A stretch of 16,915 nt of DNA from the NCBI GenBank assembly GCA_036558265.1, contig DATBFY010000423.1:1-16915 (forward strand). The letters run 5' to 3'. The DNA is from RYN-433 sp036558265 (lineage in GTDB: Bacteria > Planctomycetota > Phycisphaerae > Tepidisphaerales > Tepidisphaeraceae). A model generated the notes under the pieces. That model ran no database searches and was not told the DNA's origin. It saw nothing but the letters and a program-made list of their open reading frames with translations. Of the stretch, positions 1 to 6,250 are shown piece by piece; the first letter of the stretch is position 1, and every line of letters begins with the position of its first letter. Position numbers and translations under genes: made by a program.

Positions 1-760
1 GAATGAGGAGATGAGGGGGTGAGGGGTGGATCTCCGTGGCGGCGGGATGTTCGTTGGCAGGGGCGTGGTGATGGTAGTGGAAGTGGTGGTGGAGGTCGGT
101 GTTGGCGGGTTGGGCGGGTGGGTCGGCGGGCGTGGCGTGGAGGAGGCGGTACTGGTGGAGGGCCTGGGTGAAGGCGCGCTGCGTGGTGGTGTCGTAGCGG
201 AGGAGGGTGCCGATGACGTCCACGTTGTTCTCGGCGGCGGTGCGGACGAACTGGGCGAGGAGGTCGCCGGCGGCGCGCGGTGCGGGGGCGGGCGGCGGCT
301 GGTCGCGGACGCGGTAGCGGCGGTTGTGTTCGAGTTGCTGCTCGTGTTTGGCGAGGGCCTCGTCGTAAGGCGCGTCGAAGAGGCGGGCCTCGGCCTGGGC
401 GTGGCGGCGGAGCTTCCAGCCCAGGAGCGCGATGCGCTCGACGAGGAGGTCTTCGAGGGGGGATTGGGGGTCGAGGTGCCGCCGGAAATCTTCGAGGAAG
501 AGGGCAAATTCGTCGCGTTCGGTGGCGGGGACGAGGGTGGCGCGGTCGAGGCGGGCGCGCAGGCCGTGGGTGAGGGCGTTGAGCGCGGAGCGAGCCTTGC
601 CCTCGGGGGTCTTAGGGCCGGTGGAGCGGAGCGCGTTGGCGCGGTTGGCGGCGAGGCGAGTTTCGGAGAGGGGGGTGAGAATTGCGGATTGCGGATTGCC
701 GATCGCGGATTGGGGCTGGACTTCCGCGGGGGCCTGGGGCTGAGTCGGGTTGTCGTCCAT
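1..760 (-). CDS. Conserved hypothetical protein, NRAN/STGPKTPEGKAR type (3' end beyond window)
   Basis: The reverse strand is open from an ATG at 760 to the window edge, giving at least 253 residues and no stop. AAAGGAGG lies 5 nt upstream of the ATG, and a good promoter lies about 100 nt upstream. Residues 39-67 contain NRANALRSTGPKTPEGKAR followed by NALTHGL. This is the hallmark of a family found in many copies in planctomycete genomes; its function is unknown. Residues 75-150 look like a charged helical region, and residues 191-207 (TTTQRAFTQALHQYRLL) resemble the C-terminal helix of that family. The segment past residue 210 is rich in Pro and His (HHHFHYHHH at 224-232). Residues 14-27 are encoded by a heptamer repeat and are probably dispensable. 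Long plus-strand frames over this stretch are shadows with no ribosome-binding site. Gene presence is well supported; the role is not known. Confidence 0.85.
   Translation of the reverse strand, partial: MDDNPTQPQAPAEVQPQSAIGNPQSAILTPLSETRLAANRANALRSTGPKTPEGKARSALNALTHGLRARLDRATLVPATERDEFALFLEDFRRHLDPQSPLEDLLVERIALLGWKLRRHAQAEARLFDAPYDEALAKHEQQLEHNRRYRVRDQPPPAPAPRAAGDLLAQFVRTAAENNVDVIGTLLRYDTTTQRAFTQALHQYRLLHATPADPPAQPANTDLHHHFHYHHHAPANEHPAATEIHPSPPHLLI
681..715. repeat. Five-copy 7-bp tandem repeat (ATTGCGG) inside a coding region
   Basis: Five consecutive heptamers read ATTGCGG, ATTGCGG, ATTGCCG, ATCGCGG and ATTGGGG on the plus strand, so they drift from the consensus. On the minus strand the repeat lies inside the left-edge gene and encodes Gln-Ser-Ala-Ile-Gly-Asn-Pro-Gln-Ser-Ala-Ile. 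The period is 7 nt, so three units make exactly 7 codons. From general knowledge, repeats of this kind occur dispersed in planctomycete genomes. Expansion here in multiples of three units would keep the frame. Confidence 0.85.
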
Positions 761-796
761 GGCGTCCTCCTTTGCGGGGGGACGCGTTTTGGTGAC

Positions 797-830
797 GATC
801 ACGCACCAGTCCCCCCGGGGGGTGGTGATC
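797..830 (-). promoter_or_regulatory. Stable hairpin in the 5' leader of the left-edge gene
   Basis: Read on the minus strand, GATCAC pairs with GTGATC (6 bp) and CACC with GGTG (4 bp). One nucleotide is bulged, and a C/G-rich loop can pair further. It lies between the predicted transcription start (about 854) and the Shine-Dalgarno (about 771), so it could stabilise the leader or modulate expression. No U-tract follows, so it is not an obvious terminator. No riboswitch class was recognised. Confidence 0.4.
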
Positions 831-860
831 GGCGGGCGCGGAAACGTTGCGCCCGAGGGT

Positions 861-888
861 ATTCTAACATAGACCTAACAGTTGTCAA
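861..888 (-). promoter_or_regulatory. Sigma70-type promoter with internal TGTTAG direct repeat
   Basis: On the minus strand there is a perfect TTGACA (888-883), a 16-bp spacer and TAGAAT (866-861), which matches the -10 consensus at 5 of 6 positions. Transcription would start near 854 and give a leader of about 95 nt for the gene starting at 760. The hexamer TGTTAG occurs twice, 11 bp apart, with the second copy overlapping the -10, so a regulator binding one helical face is possible. The promoter call is fairly strong. The regulator is inference. Confidence 0.7.
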
Positions 889-1276
889 CGAGATTTTAGT
901 TGAACGGAGGGGGTTTGCGCGCGCGCGGCGAGGTGCGCATCCGGGGCACCGCTCGAGCGGATTTGGGTGGATGTGCTGGCGCTCCTGCCACGGGCGGCGT
1001 TTGCGCATTTTGCCGGGGGGTGGGTTGGTTCGCGGTGTTCTCGGTCTGGCAAAATGCTCCAACGCCGTGGGTCACGGGAGCGCCATGGCCGGGGGGTGCA
1101 AAACCGAGACCGGATCCACCGGTGTCGCGCGGTGCCTACATCGTCCCGGGTTCCCGCAACCGGGCAACCCCGGTGCGTCGGGAGGTGAGGGCGGTCGGCG
1201 AAGAAGCTGTGTTCGCGCCGGTGCGTCGCCGACGGCGATCGGTTGGTTCGAGAGCGGCGCGCAGGATTGTTCGATG
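889..1276. other. Intergenic stretch without a recognisable gene
   Basis: This is about 390 bp between the promoter above and the stop of the thioesterase gene. Short frames exist on both strands, but none has a Shine-Dalgarno or a family motif. At 1148-1170 there is an imperfect dyad (GGGTT-CCC paired with GGG-AACCC, one bulge, loop GCAACC). It lies about 105 nt downstream of the thioesterase stop and has no T-tract, so it is at best a weak candidate terminator for that gene. Nothing else was seen. Confidence 0.5.
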
Positions 1277-1702
1277 TTAGCGTTGATCGACCTCAGCCGC
1301 TGCATCGTCGAACATGGCCTTGATCGTGTCCGGCACGCTCCGTGGCCGACCGGTCGCGGTCTCGACGAAGACCCAGTCGGTCTCGCCCTCCGCGAGCACC
1401 TGGCCGTCGGCCGCCCGCTCGAACCGGTACTTCCGCAGCGAGAACGCCCGGCGGACGTTCTCGACCCAGGTCACTACCCGCACGCGGTCGCCGGCCAATG
1501 CGGGACGGCGATACTCGATCCGGTGCGACCGGACGACCCAGGTGGCCCCGGCGGCCGAGGTGGCGGCGGTGCATCCGACGGCGTCCGCGTGGGCGACGGC
1601 CGCCTCCTGCATCCAGCGGACGAACTCGACGTTGTTCGCGTGGCCGTTGGCGTCGATGGCCGAGGCGGGGACGTCGAACTCGTGGATGTGCTGCTTCGCC
1701 AT
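1277..1702 (-). CDS. Acyl-CoA thioesterase, hot-dog fold (4HBT family)
   Basis: This 141-residue protein belongs to the 4-hydroxybenzoyl-CoA thioesterase-like hot-dog family, which hydrolyses acyl-CoA thioesters in the cytoplasm. The N-terminal active-site motif is D17-A-N-G-H21-A-N-N followed by V-E-F-V-R-W. D17 is in the position of the catalytic Asp and starts the long central helix. The length fits a single hot-dog domain of 130-145 residues. The frame stays open far upstream, but similarity to the family begins at MAKQHIHEFDV, so ATG 1702 was chosen; only a weak GGCGGTG precedes it. A 14-bp dyad lies about 30 nt upstream. The neighbouring gene (DUF1579, same strand) is 110 bp away, so co-transcription is possible but not required. 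The substrate cannot be read from the sequence; the family also includes YbgC-like and fatty-acyl-CoA enzymes. Confidence 0.85.
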   Translation of the reverse strand: MAKQHIHEFDVPASAIDANGHANNVEFVRWMQEAAVAHADAVGCTAATSAAGATWVVRSHRIEYRRPALAGDRVRVVTWVENVRRAFSLRKYRFERAADGQVLAEGETDWVFVETATGRPRSVPDTIKAMFDDAAAEVDQR

Positions 1703-1732
1703 GTCACACCGCCAGCGGCATCCCCCGTTCGG

Positions 1733-1746
1733 GGCAATTGATTGCC
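1733..1746. promoter_or_regulatory. Dyad-symmetric site upstream of the thioesterase gene
   Basis: GGCAAT-TG-ATTGCC is a perfect 6-bp inverted repeat with a 2-nt centre. It is too tight for an RNA hairpin but suits a dimeric DNA-binding protein. It lies about 30 nt upstream of the thioesterase ATG (minus strand). Chance occurrence is possible. Confidence 0.25.
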
Positions 1747-1812
1747 GTGCGCGCCAAAGCGTAGCCTCGCTTTCTGTCCGCGACCTCGCGTTGAGTTTCG
1801 CATCGGCGACCG

Positions 1813-2382
1813 CTATTTGCGGCGCGTCCAGGTCCCCTCCCACGAGTGATACAGCTTGCCGTCGCCGTCCTTGACCTGCGAACGCCACTCGATGCGGTCG
1901 TCGCCGACGAAGCGCGTGGTGAGCGTGCCCGTCAGCCCGTTGCCCACGTCGTTCCGCACGACGAACGTCTGCGCGCGGTCGTCCCAATCCCCCGTCCATT
2001 CGATGGCCAGCCCGAGCGAGTTGAAGAGCCACGTGCGGTACGCGCGACGGTCGGCGTCATAACCCCACAGCATCGTGAGTTCGCTGGGCAGGGTGTCGGT
2101 CCCCTTGCCCTGGACGAAACGTCCGCCCAGCGCCCATTCCATCGTGACCCGTCCGGTCGTGTTGATCTCCCTGGGGGTCCACTCGGCGACCTGGCTCACG
2201 CCCGCCGTGTCCCACGACCCGACGAATCGCTGCAGGACCTTCAGTTCGGGTGGTGGTGGCGGTACGGGGGCGCCCGGCGGTTCGGCCTGGGCCTTGGCGT
2301 CAGCGCCGGGGGAGACGCGTACGGCCATGCCGATTAGAAAAATGCCGACGACCAGCCCAAGCCGTTGCAGAGGGGAGAGCAT
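1813..2382 (-). CDS. DUF1579 family exported protein
   Basis: A 189-residue protein starts at ATG 2382, with AAAGGAG 5 nt upstream; this decides the start over longer in-frame options. Residues 1-30 form a signal peptide or N-terminal anchor (LGLVVGIFLIGMAVRV), followed by a Pro-rich linker (34-45). Residues 47-189 match DUF1579: LKVLQRFVGSWDTAG, WALGGRFVQGKG, LWGYDADRRAYRTWLFNS and a terminal WEGTWTRRK. The family is predicted to be a small beta-barrel, lipocalin-like fold. It is common in planctomycetes and its function is unknown; ligand binding is only a guess. The preceding 280 bp contain a weak promoter-like pair (TTCAGG, 17 bp, TACACT). The family call is firm; the role is unknown. Confidence 0.85.
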   Translation of the reverse strand: MLSPLQRLGLVVGIFLIGMAVRVSPGADAKAQAEPPGAPVPPPPPELKVLQRFVGSWDTAGVSQVAEWTPREINTTGRVTMEWALGGRFVQGKGTDTLPSELTMLWGYDADRRAYRTWLFNSLGLAIEWTGDWDDRAQTFVVRNDVGNGLTGTLTTRFVGDDRIEWRSQVKDGDGKLYHSWEGTWTRRK

Positions 2383-2577
2383 GTCAGCTCCTTTCGTGAC
2401 CGACCCTTGGCGATATGGCGGTTCGCGCGACCGCTCGCCGACGAACGGCGCGCAGCGCTGAGCCAGTGTAGCGATCCTTCGCCCGCGCCTGAAGCAGAAA
2501 GCGCTGCTGATCACGCCGAACGGGAACGCCGCGGATCACAGCCGTTTCCCGCCCCAACGCGGCGTATAAAGACGACA

Positions 2578-2598
2578 GGATCAGCTTTGCGCTGATCC
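2578..2598 (-). terminator. Candidate terminator hairpin downstream of the coiled-coil protein gene
   Basis: GGATCAGC and GCTGATCC form a perfect 8-bp stem around a 5-nt loop. It lies 64 nt downstream of the stop of the gene ending at 2663 (minus strand). The sequence 3' of it on that strand is TGTCGTCTTT, only moderately T-rich, so it is a plausible but imperfect intrinsic terminator. Confidence 0.45.
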
Positions 2599-2662
2599 GA
2601 CACGGGGCACAATTGTTGCCAGGCCCCCGAGCGGCGCCTCCACGGATATCCTGGGAACGCCC

Positions 2663-3073
2663 CTAATGTTTCGGTTCCGCGATGGGTGTCGTCTCGGCAG
2701 GCGACGGCTGCCGGTCCAGCGGCACGACGTAGTACCGGACGCCGTTGAACTCGCGCTCGACCGATCCCTGGGGCATCTTGAGCCCGCCGGGGGGCTGGAC
2801 CGGTTGCCCAGCACCGGGGACGGTCGGCGTCGGGACCAGGGTGATCGTGCCGGCCGCCTGCGGTCGCGCCTTTAACGCGGCGATCTCCTTCTCCAGCGCC
2901 GCCACTCGCTCGTTGAGCTTCGCCACGTCGGCCCGGAGTTGCGTCAGCTCGTCGGGTACTGCGGCGGTGGCGCCGTTGCCCGCGCCCAGGAAAAGGAGGA
3001 CGCACAGCACCGCGGCCAGGGCGATGCCGAAGCCGAAGAGGGAGGCGAACGGGTGATGCTTGAGATGGGCCAT
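2663..3073 (-). CDS. Hypothetical membrane-anchored coiled-coil protein
   Basis: This 136-residue protein starts at ATG 3073, behind GGAGG at a 5-nt spacing, which rules out the longer frame. A short cytoplasmic stretch (MAHLKHHPF) is followed by one transmembrane helix (about 11-30). Next comes a clear heptad-patterned coiled coil (about 41-69: LTQLRADVAKLNERVAALEKEIAALKAR). A Pro/Gly/Val linker (73-100) leads to a short C-terminal piece (VEREFNGVRYYVVPLD) that could be a small beta hairpin. The charges around the helix suggest a cytoplasmic N-terminus with the rest in the periplasm. No family was recognised. It is likely monocistronic, with a hairpin after the stop. The topology is seen in the sequence; the function is unknown. 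Confidence 0.7.
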   Translation of the reverse strand: MAHLKHHPFASLFGFGIALAAVLCVLLFLGAGNGATAAVPDELTQLRADVAKLNERVAALEKEIAALKARPQAAGTITLVPTPTVPGAGQPVQPPGGLKMPQGSVEREFNGVRYYVVPLDRQPSPAETTPIAEPKH

Positions 3074-3274
3074 GCTGACCTCCGGTCGAAGGACACCAAG
3101 AGGGACGCTGTCAAACGGCAAAAGCTCACGCGGAGCGCGTCATGAGGAGTTCACGCGGCGGCGGATCGATCGGGCCAGGCTGTGCACGCAGGCGCGGTGG
3201 CGAGCGGGTCGGCAATCGCGACGGGACGGTGCTGTTTGCGCGAGTCGCGCTCACGCTATAGGCCGCCGCCCGAC
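3074..3274. other. Intergenic region left of the SDR fragment
   Basis: There is no recognisable gene here. A 39-codon frame starts at ATG 3144 with GGAG six nt upstream, but its Arg/Gly-rich product looks like noise. This sequence does not resemble the first 42 bp of the intact SDR coding region. The duplication therefore stops cleanly at 3275. Confidence 0.4.
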
Positions 3275-3468
3275 CGCGGCATAGGAATGGCAACGGCGCA
3301 GGTACTTGCCAACCGAGGGCATTGGGTCGTCGCCACCGACAGATCCGCGATCAGTGGATCCGAAGGCATCCGGGCACATGTGCTCGATCTCACCAGCGAT
3401 GACTCCGTGGCGCAGTGCCTCAAAGAGGTTGGTCCGCTCGATGCGATCGTCAACAACGCAGCTATATT
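3275..3468 (+). pseudogene. Internal fragment of an SDR gene, duplicate of 4967-5160
   Basis: This 194-bp stretch aligns without gaps to 4967-5160 of the intact SDR gene further right, with about 13 substitutions (about 93% identity by eye). It encodes RGIGMATAQVLANRG through LDAIVNNAAIF, that is, most of the Rossmann nucleotide-binding half. It lacks the first 14 residues and everything after NNAAIF, including the catalytic Ser-Tyr-Lys. The frame is still open and runs into the adjacent hairpin pair, but no start codon in SDR context precedes it. Several substitutions change amino acids (for example G36D, K37R, P40I in SDR numbering), consistent with relaxed selection. It is almost certainly non-functional as an SDR. 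The orientation is the same as the parent gene, 1692 bp away. Confidence 0.85.
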
Positions 3469-3469
3469 T

Positions 3470-3537
3470 GAGCCCCGCATGAAATACGGGGTCCGCTCTC
3501 CAGTGCCGATCAAACCCCCGCATTTCATGCGGGGCTC
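3470..3537. repeat. REP-like pair of inverted hairpins (BIME-like)
   Basis: Two 22-bp arms, 3470-3491 and 3516-3537, are inverted copies of each other with one mismatch, separated by 24 bp. Each arm is itself a hairpin: CCCCGCAT-TTC-ATGCGGGG in the right arm, and the same with one C/A mismatch in the left. Two short palindromes in head-to-head orientation are the architecture of REP pairs (BIMEs), which are mobilised by RAYT (TnpA-REP) proteins. No RAYT gene is in the window. The left arm starts 2 bp after homology to the SDR gene ends. The structure is seen directly; the REP assignment is inference. An alternative is a simple transcription-attenuating double hairpin ahead of the molybdoenzyme gene. 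Confidence 0.7.
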
Positions 3538-3583
3538 CGAGGTGAGGCGGAATTGATGGTCGCGAACGAAGCGGGAATGTAAC

Positions 3584-4843
3584 ATGCAAGCAATGTCTCG
3601 CCCTTCCCGCCGTGATTTTGTTCGCATCAGCGCTGGCGGCATCGCAACCGCCGCAATAGCGCGGTCGTTCGTCGCCGCTGAACCGGCCGCGCCGGAGGCG
3701 CCTTTCGTCGGGGCTCGCTCATTCCTTACACCAGCGATGGAGTTCCAGGATGTGTCGCGCGGGAATCCCAAGCCCTACAGCCTCAAGGGCGCGGCCCTGG
3801 CCGAGGCGCGGCTGACACCCCAGACTTGGCGGCTGGAGATCACCGCCGACCCGTTCGTCGAAAAGCCCAGCGTCGCCGTTCCCGCCAGCCTCGAGCGCCC
3901 GCTTACGCTCGATGCGGGCAATGCGCTGGATTTGGCGGCGCTATTGGACCTGGGCAAGAAGCACGAGGTTCACTTTCTCAAGGCCATGCAGTGCCTGAAC
4001 ATCGACACGCCGCTGGGCCAGGGCCTCTGGACCGGCGTTCCGCTGCGCGCGCTGCTGGACCTTTGCGGCCGGATGACCAACGTGCGGCGGATTTATTACT
4101 GGGGTTTTCACAACAACGACCCAGCGCAGCTCTTCAAATCGTCCGTCAGCTACACGCAGGCCATGGAAACCCCGCCTGGCGAGCTTCCGGCGTTTATCGC
4201 CTATCGGCTCAATGCCGAGCCTATTCCGCTGCTGCGCGGCGGGCCCGTGCGGATGATCATCCCGTGGTCCCACGGCTACAAATCCGTCAAATGGCTCCAG
4301 CGCATCACCGTCACCAACGACCATCGCAACCAGGACACCTACGCCAACGGCAACAACGACCCCGATTCGTACCTCAAGACCGCCGCCTACGTCGATGACG
4401 GCCCGGAGAAAATCCCGGCCGGCAAGGATGTGGTTCTGACCGGCCAGGTTATATCCGGCCTGTCGGGCGTCAGCCGCGTGGAGTACTGGGTGCGCCCGGT
4501 CGAAGGAAACCCCGCGCCGCTGGCCGACGATGACCCCCAATTGCTTCGCGGGCCGTGGGTGGAATGCCAGCTTCAACCGCAGCCGGCCTGGAACGCCATC
4601 CTTCCGGAGGGCATCAACCCCAAACAGTTGCTCGGCTTCGACAAAGCCACCGGCCGCCCGCTCTCCTGGCCGCCGCGCTACAGCATGATCGCGTACAGCG
4701 CCACAATCCGCGGCCTCAAAGGCGGCCAATATGAAATTCGCGCCCGCGCCGTGGATGGCAACGGCTTTGCCCAGCCGCAACCGCGGCCCTCGCCCAAATC
4801 GGGGAGGAATGCAATTCAGGTTAGGCGGGTAAGTGTTGGGTGA
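3584..4843 (+). CDS. Tat-exported molybdopterin-dependent oxidoreductase, sulfite-oxidase fold
   Basis: A 419-residue protein begins with a twin-arginine signal (S8-R-R-D-F-V-R-I-S, then AGGIATAAIARSFVAA), so it is exported folded to the periplasm. Residues about 75-245 match the sulfite-oxidase-type Moco domain. C137 in AMQCLN is the likely molybdenum-ligand Cys, followed by LWTGVPLRALLDL (148-160). RGGPVRMIIPWSHGYKSVKWLQRITV (218-243) is the conserved cofactor-domain end. Residues about 275-400 match the dimerisation (Ig-like) domain (VSRVEYWVRP). The loop after the Cys differs from the usual C-x-G-N-x-R, so sulfite need not be the substrate. The start could be M1 or M4 (3593); neither has a good Shine-Dalgarno. 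The SDR gene follows after 81 bp on the same strand. The family call is firm; the substrate is unknown. Confidence 0.85.
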   Translation: MQAMSRPSRRDFVRISAGGIATAAIARSFVAAEPAAPEAPFVGARSFLTPAMEFQDVSRGNPKPYSLKGAALAEARLTPQTWRLEITADPFVEKPSVAVPASLERPLTLDAGNALDLAALLDLGKKHEVHFLKAMQCLNIDTPLGQGLWTGVPLRALLDLCGRMTNVRRIYYWGFHNNDPAQLFKSSVSYTQAMETPPGELPAFIAYRLNAEPIPLLRGGPVRMIIPWSHGYKSVKWLQRITVTNDHRNQDTYANGNNDPDSYLKTAAYVDDGPEKIPAGKDVVLTGQVISGLSGVSRVEYWVRPVEGNPAPLADDDPQLLRGPWVECQLQPQPAWNAILPEGINPKQLLGFDKATGRPLSWPPRYSMIAYSATIRGLKGGQYEIRARAVDGNGFAQPQPRPSPKSGRNAIQVRRVSVG

Positions 4844-4924
4844 GAGTTGAGGTGCGAACGATTTGTAGGGTGGCTGGCGAACAAACCGTGGAAGACCAGA
4901 TACGACACGCAGGAGGACTTCCGA

Positions 4925-5722
4925 ATGTCAAAGGCGCTTCTACGGGTTTTGATTACAGGCGCGGCACGCGGCATAGGAATGGCAACGGCGCGGGTACTTG
5001 CCAATCGAGGGCATTGGGTCGTCGCCACCGGCAAATCCGCGCCCAGTGGATCCGAAGGCATCCAAGCACATGTGCTCGATGTCACCAGCGATGACTCCGT
5101 GGCGCGGTGCCTTGAAGAGGTTGGTCCGCTCGATGCGATCGTCAACAACGCAGCCATATTCGGCGGAGGGCCGGTGGAAGGCTATCCACTGGATGGTTTC
5201 CGACAGATGTTCGAGACAAACACGCTCGGCGCGTTGCGCGTCATCCAGGCGGTCTTGCCCGCCTGGCGAACGCGGGGCTCCGGCGTCATCGTGAATGTGT
5301 CGAGTGTGAGCGGCCGACTCTCCTCGCCGCTCGAAGCAGCCTACTGCGCGTCCAAGTTCGCGCTCGAATCCTTGACCGAATCACTGCACCTGGAAGTCCG
5401 TCACTTTGGAATACGCAGCGTGTTAATCGAACCCGGAGCCATCGCTACGGGCAGCCCTGCGAGCGAGCTTCATAAGGGACCCGCCGACTACGCCGGACTT
5501 TGGGAGCAGTGGGCCGGCGCCCATTCCAAAATGACGGGGCCATCGGGTCGACCCGGGCCCGAAGTCGTCGCATCAGCCATCGCCAGTGCGATCGAAGACC
5601 CGGCGACACCGTTCCGTGTACCGGTCGGCCAGGACGCTGAGAGGATTTTGGGCTTGCGAAGAAGCCTCGACGATCAGGCACTCGAAGATGCAATGAGAAA
5701 GGCCCTTGGGATTACGTGGTGA
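4925..5722 (+). CDS. Short-chain dehydrogenase/reductase (SDR) family oxidoreductase
   Basis: This is a 265-residue classical SDR, a cytoplasmic NAD(P)-dependent oxidoreductase. Visible motifs are T11-G-A-A-R-G-I-G18 (cofactor), N74-N-A-A77, N99, S127 in NVSSVSG, and Y140-C-A-S-K144. The Ser-Tyr-Lys spacing is canonical, and EPGAIATG (169-176) follows as expected. The start at 4925 is set by AGGAGG at 4911-4916, 8 nt upstream; a longer frame to 4847 lacks support. The end of the second beta strand reads ATGKSAPSG, which does not settle NADH versus NADPH. It follows the molybdoenzyme by 81 bp on the same strand and may be co-transcribed. A damaged partial copy lies on the other side of that gene. 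The substrate is unknown. Confidence 0.92.
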   Translation: MSKALLRVLITGAARGIGMATARVLANRGHWVVATGKSAPSGSEGIQAHVLDVTSDDSVARCLEEVGPLDAIVNNAAIFGGGPVEGYPLDGFRQMFETNTLGALRVIQAVLPAWRTRGSGVIVNVSSVSGRLSSPLEAAYCASKFALESLTESLHLEVRHFGIRSVLIEPGAIATGSPASELHKGPADYAGLWEQWAGAHSKMTGPSGRPGPEVVASAIASAIEDPATPFRVPVGQDAERILGLRRSLDDQALEDAMRKALGITW

Positions 5723-5736
5723 TCGGATGGCTGACA

Positions 5737-5757
5737 GGCCGCGCCATCGCCGCGGTC
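5737..5757. terminator. Candidate bidirectional hairpin between convergent genes
   Basis: GGCCGCG (5737-5743) and CGCGGTC (5751-5757) form a 7-bp stem with one G-U pair and a 7-nt loop. It sits between the convergent stops of the SDR gene (5722) and the VOC gene (5756), overlapping the latter. There is no T-tract on either side, so termination is inference from position. Confidence 0.3.
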
Positions 5758-6172
5758 ACGCGGGCCAATGCGCGTTCTGCAGAACCACCCGGTAACCGTC
5801 CGGGTCCTCGAACGTCTTGCCCCGCTGGTCCCAGTACGGGTTAAATGACGGCACGGCGTGGTATCCCGCCCCCTCCAACCGCGCGACCGTGCGTTCCCAC
5901 TGCTCGAGGTCGGCCATATAGAACACCAGCAGGTTGTCCGCCGTTGGTGCCCGCCCGGCCTTGTGCCCCGCCCTACGGGTGAACTCCAGGTGGTAGCCCG
6001 CGTCCCGGTGCCCGAGCATCACGCCGTCGAAGCCCGCATGGCCGTTGAACTCGCCGAGGACCTCGAAACCAAGCCCGTCGCGGTAGAACCGGACCACGCC
6101 GGCCAGATCGTCGGTCGGCCGGGCGACCCGCAGATGGGCCCTCCCCAAGCCGTTCGTGTCGTGCATGGCCAT
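5756..6172 (-). CDS. VOC superfamily (glyoxalase/bleomycin-resistance fold) protein
   Basis: This 138-residue cytoplasmic protein has paired beta-alpha-beta-beta-beta modules of the vicinal oxygen chelate fold. The first module contains AHLRVARPTDDLAGVVRFYRDGLG with H13, and GYHLEFTR with E63, both in metal-ligand positions. The second contains LLVFYMADLEQWERTVARLEGAGY and ends KTFEDPDGYRVVLQN. The usual terminal Glu ligand is replaced by Gln132, so metal coordination may be altered. ATG 6172 was preferred to ATG 6166 because AGGAGGG lies 9 nt upstream of the first. It is 78 bp downstream of the PP2C gene on the same strand; a TATGAT near 6249-6244 could provide its own -10. Substrates range from methylglyoxal adducts to antibiotics and cannot be told here. 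Confidence 0.85.
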   Translation of the reverse strand: MAMHDTNGLGRAHLRVARPTDDLAGVVRFYRDGLGFEVLGEFNGHAGFDGVMLGHRDAGYHLEFTRRAGHKAGRAPTADNLLVFYMADLEQWERTVARLEGAGYHAVPSFNPYWDQRGKTFEDPDGYRVVLQNAHWPA

Positions 6173-6250
6173 CGACTCGGTCCCTCCTGCCGCTCTTGAT
6201 CTGACTCCGAGCCCGTACCCATGCCGACCGGGCGCGGGCGCTAATCATAA

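Noticed and set aside
681..715. Heptamer array as a CRISPR or origin iteron set
   Set aside because: The units are directly abutting without spacers and lie within a coding frame. No replication gene or DnaA-box cluster is nearby.
26..1741. 571-codon plus-strand open frame
   Set aside because: It is the shadow of the minus-strand NRAN-family gene, a promoter region and the thioesterase gene. It has Gly/Val/Arg-rich low-complexity composition and no Shine-Dalgarno.
3144..3263. 39-codon frame with GGAG before its ATG
   Set aside because: The Arg/Gly-rich product has no similarity to known families and the frame length is expected by chance.
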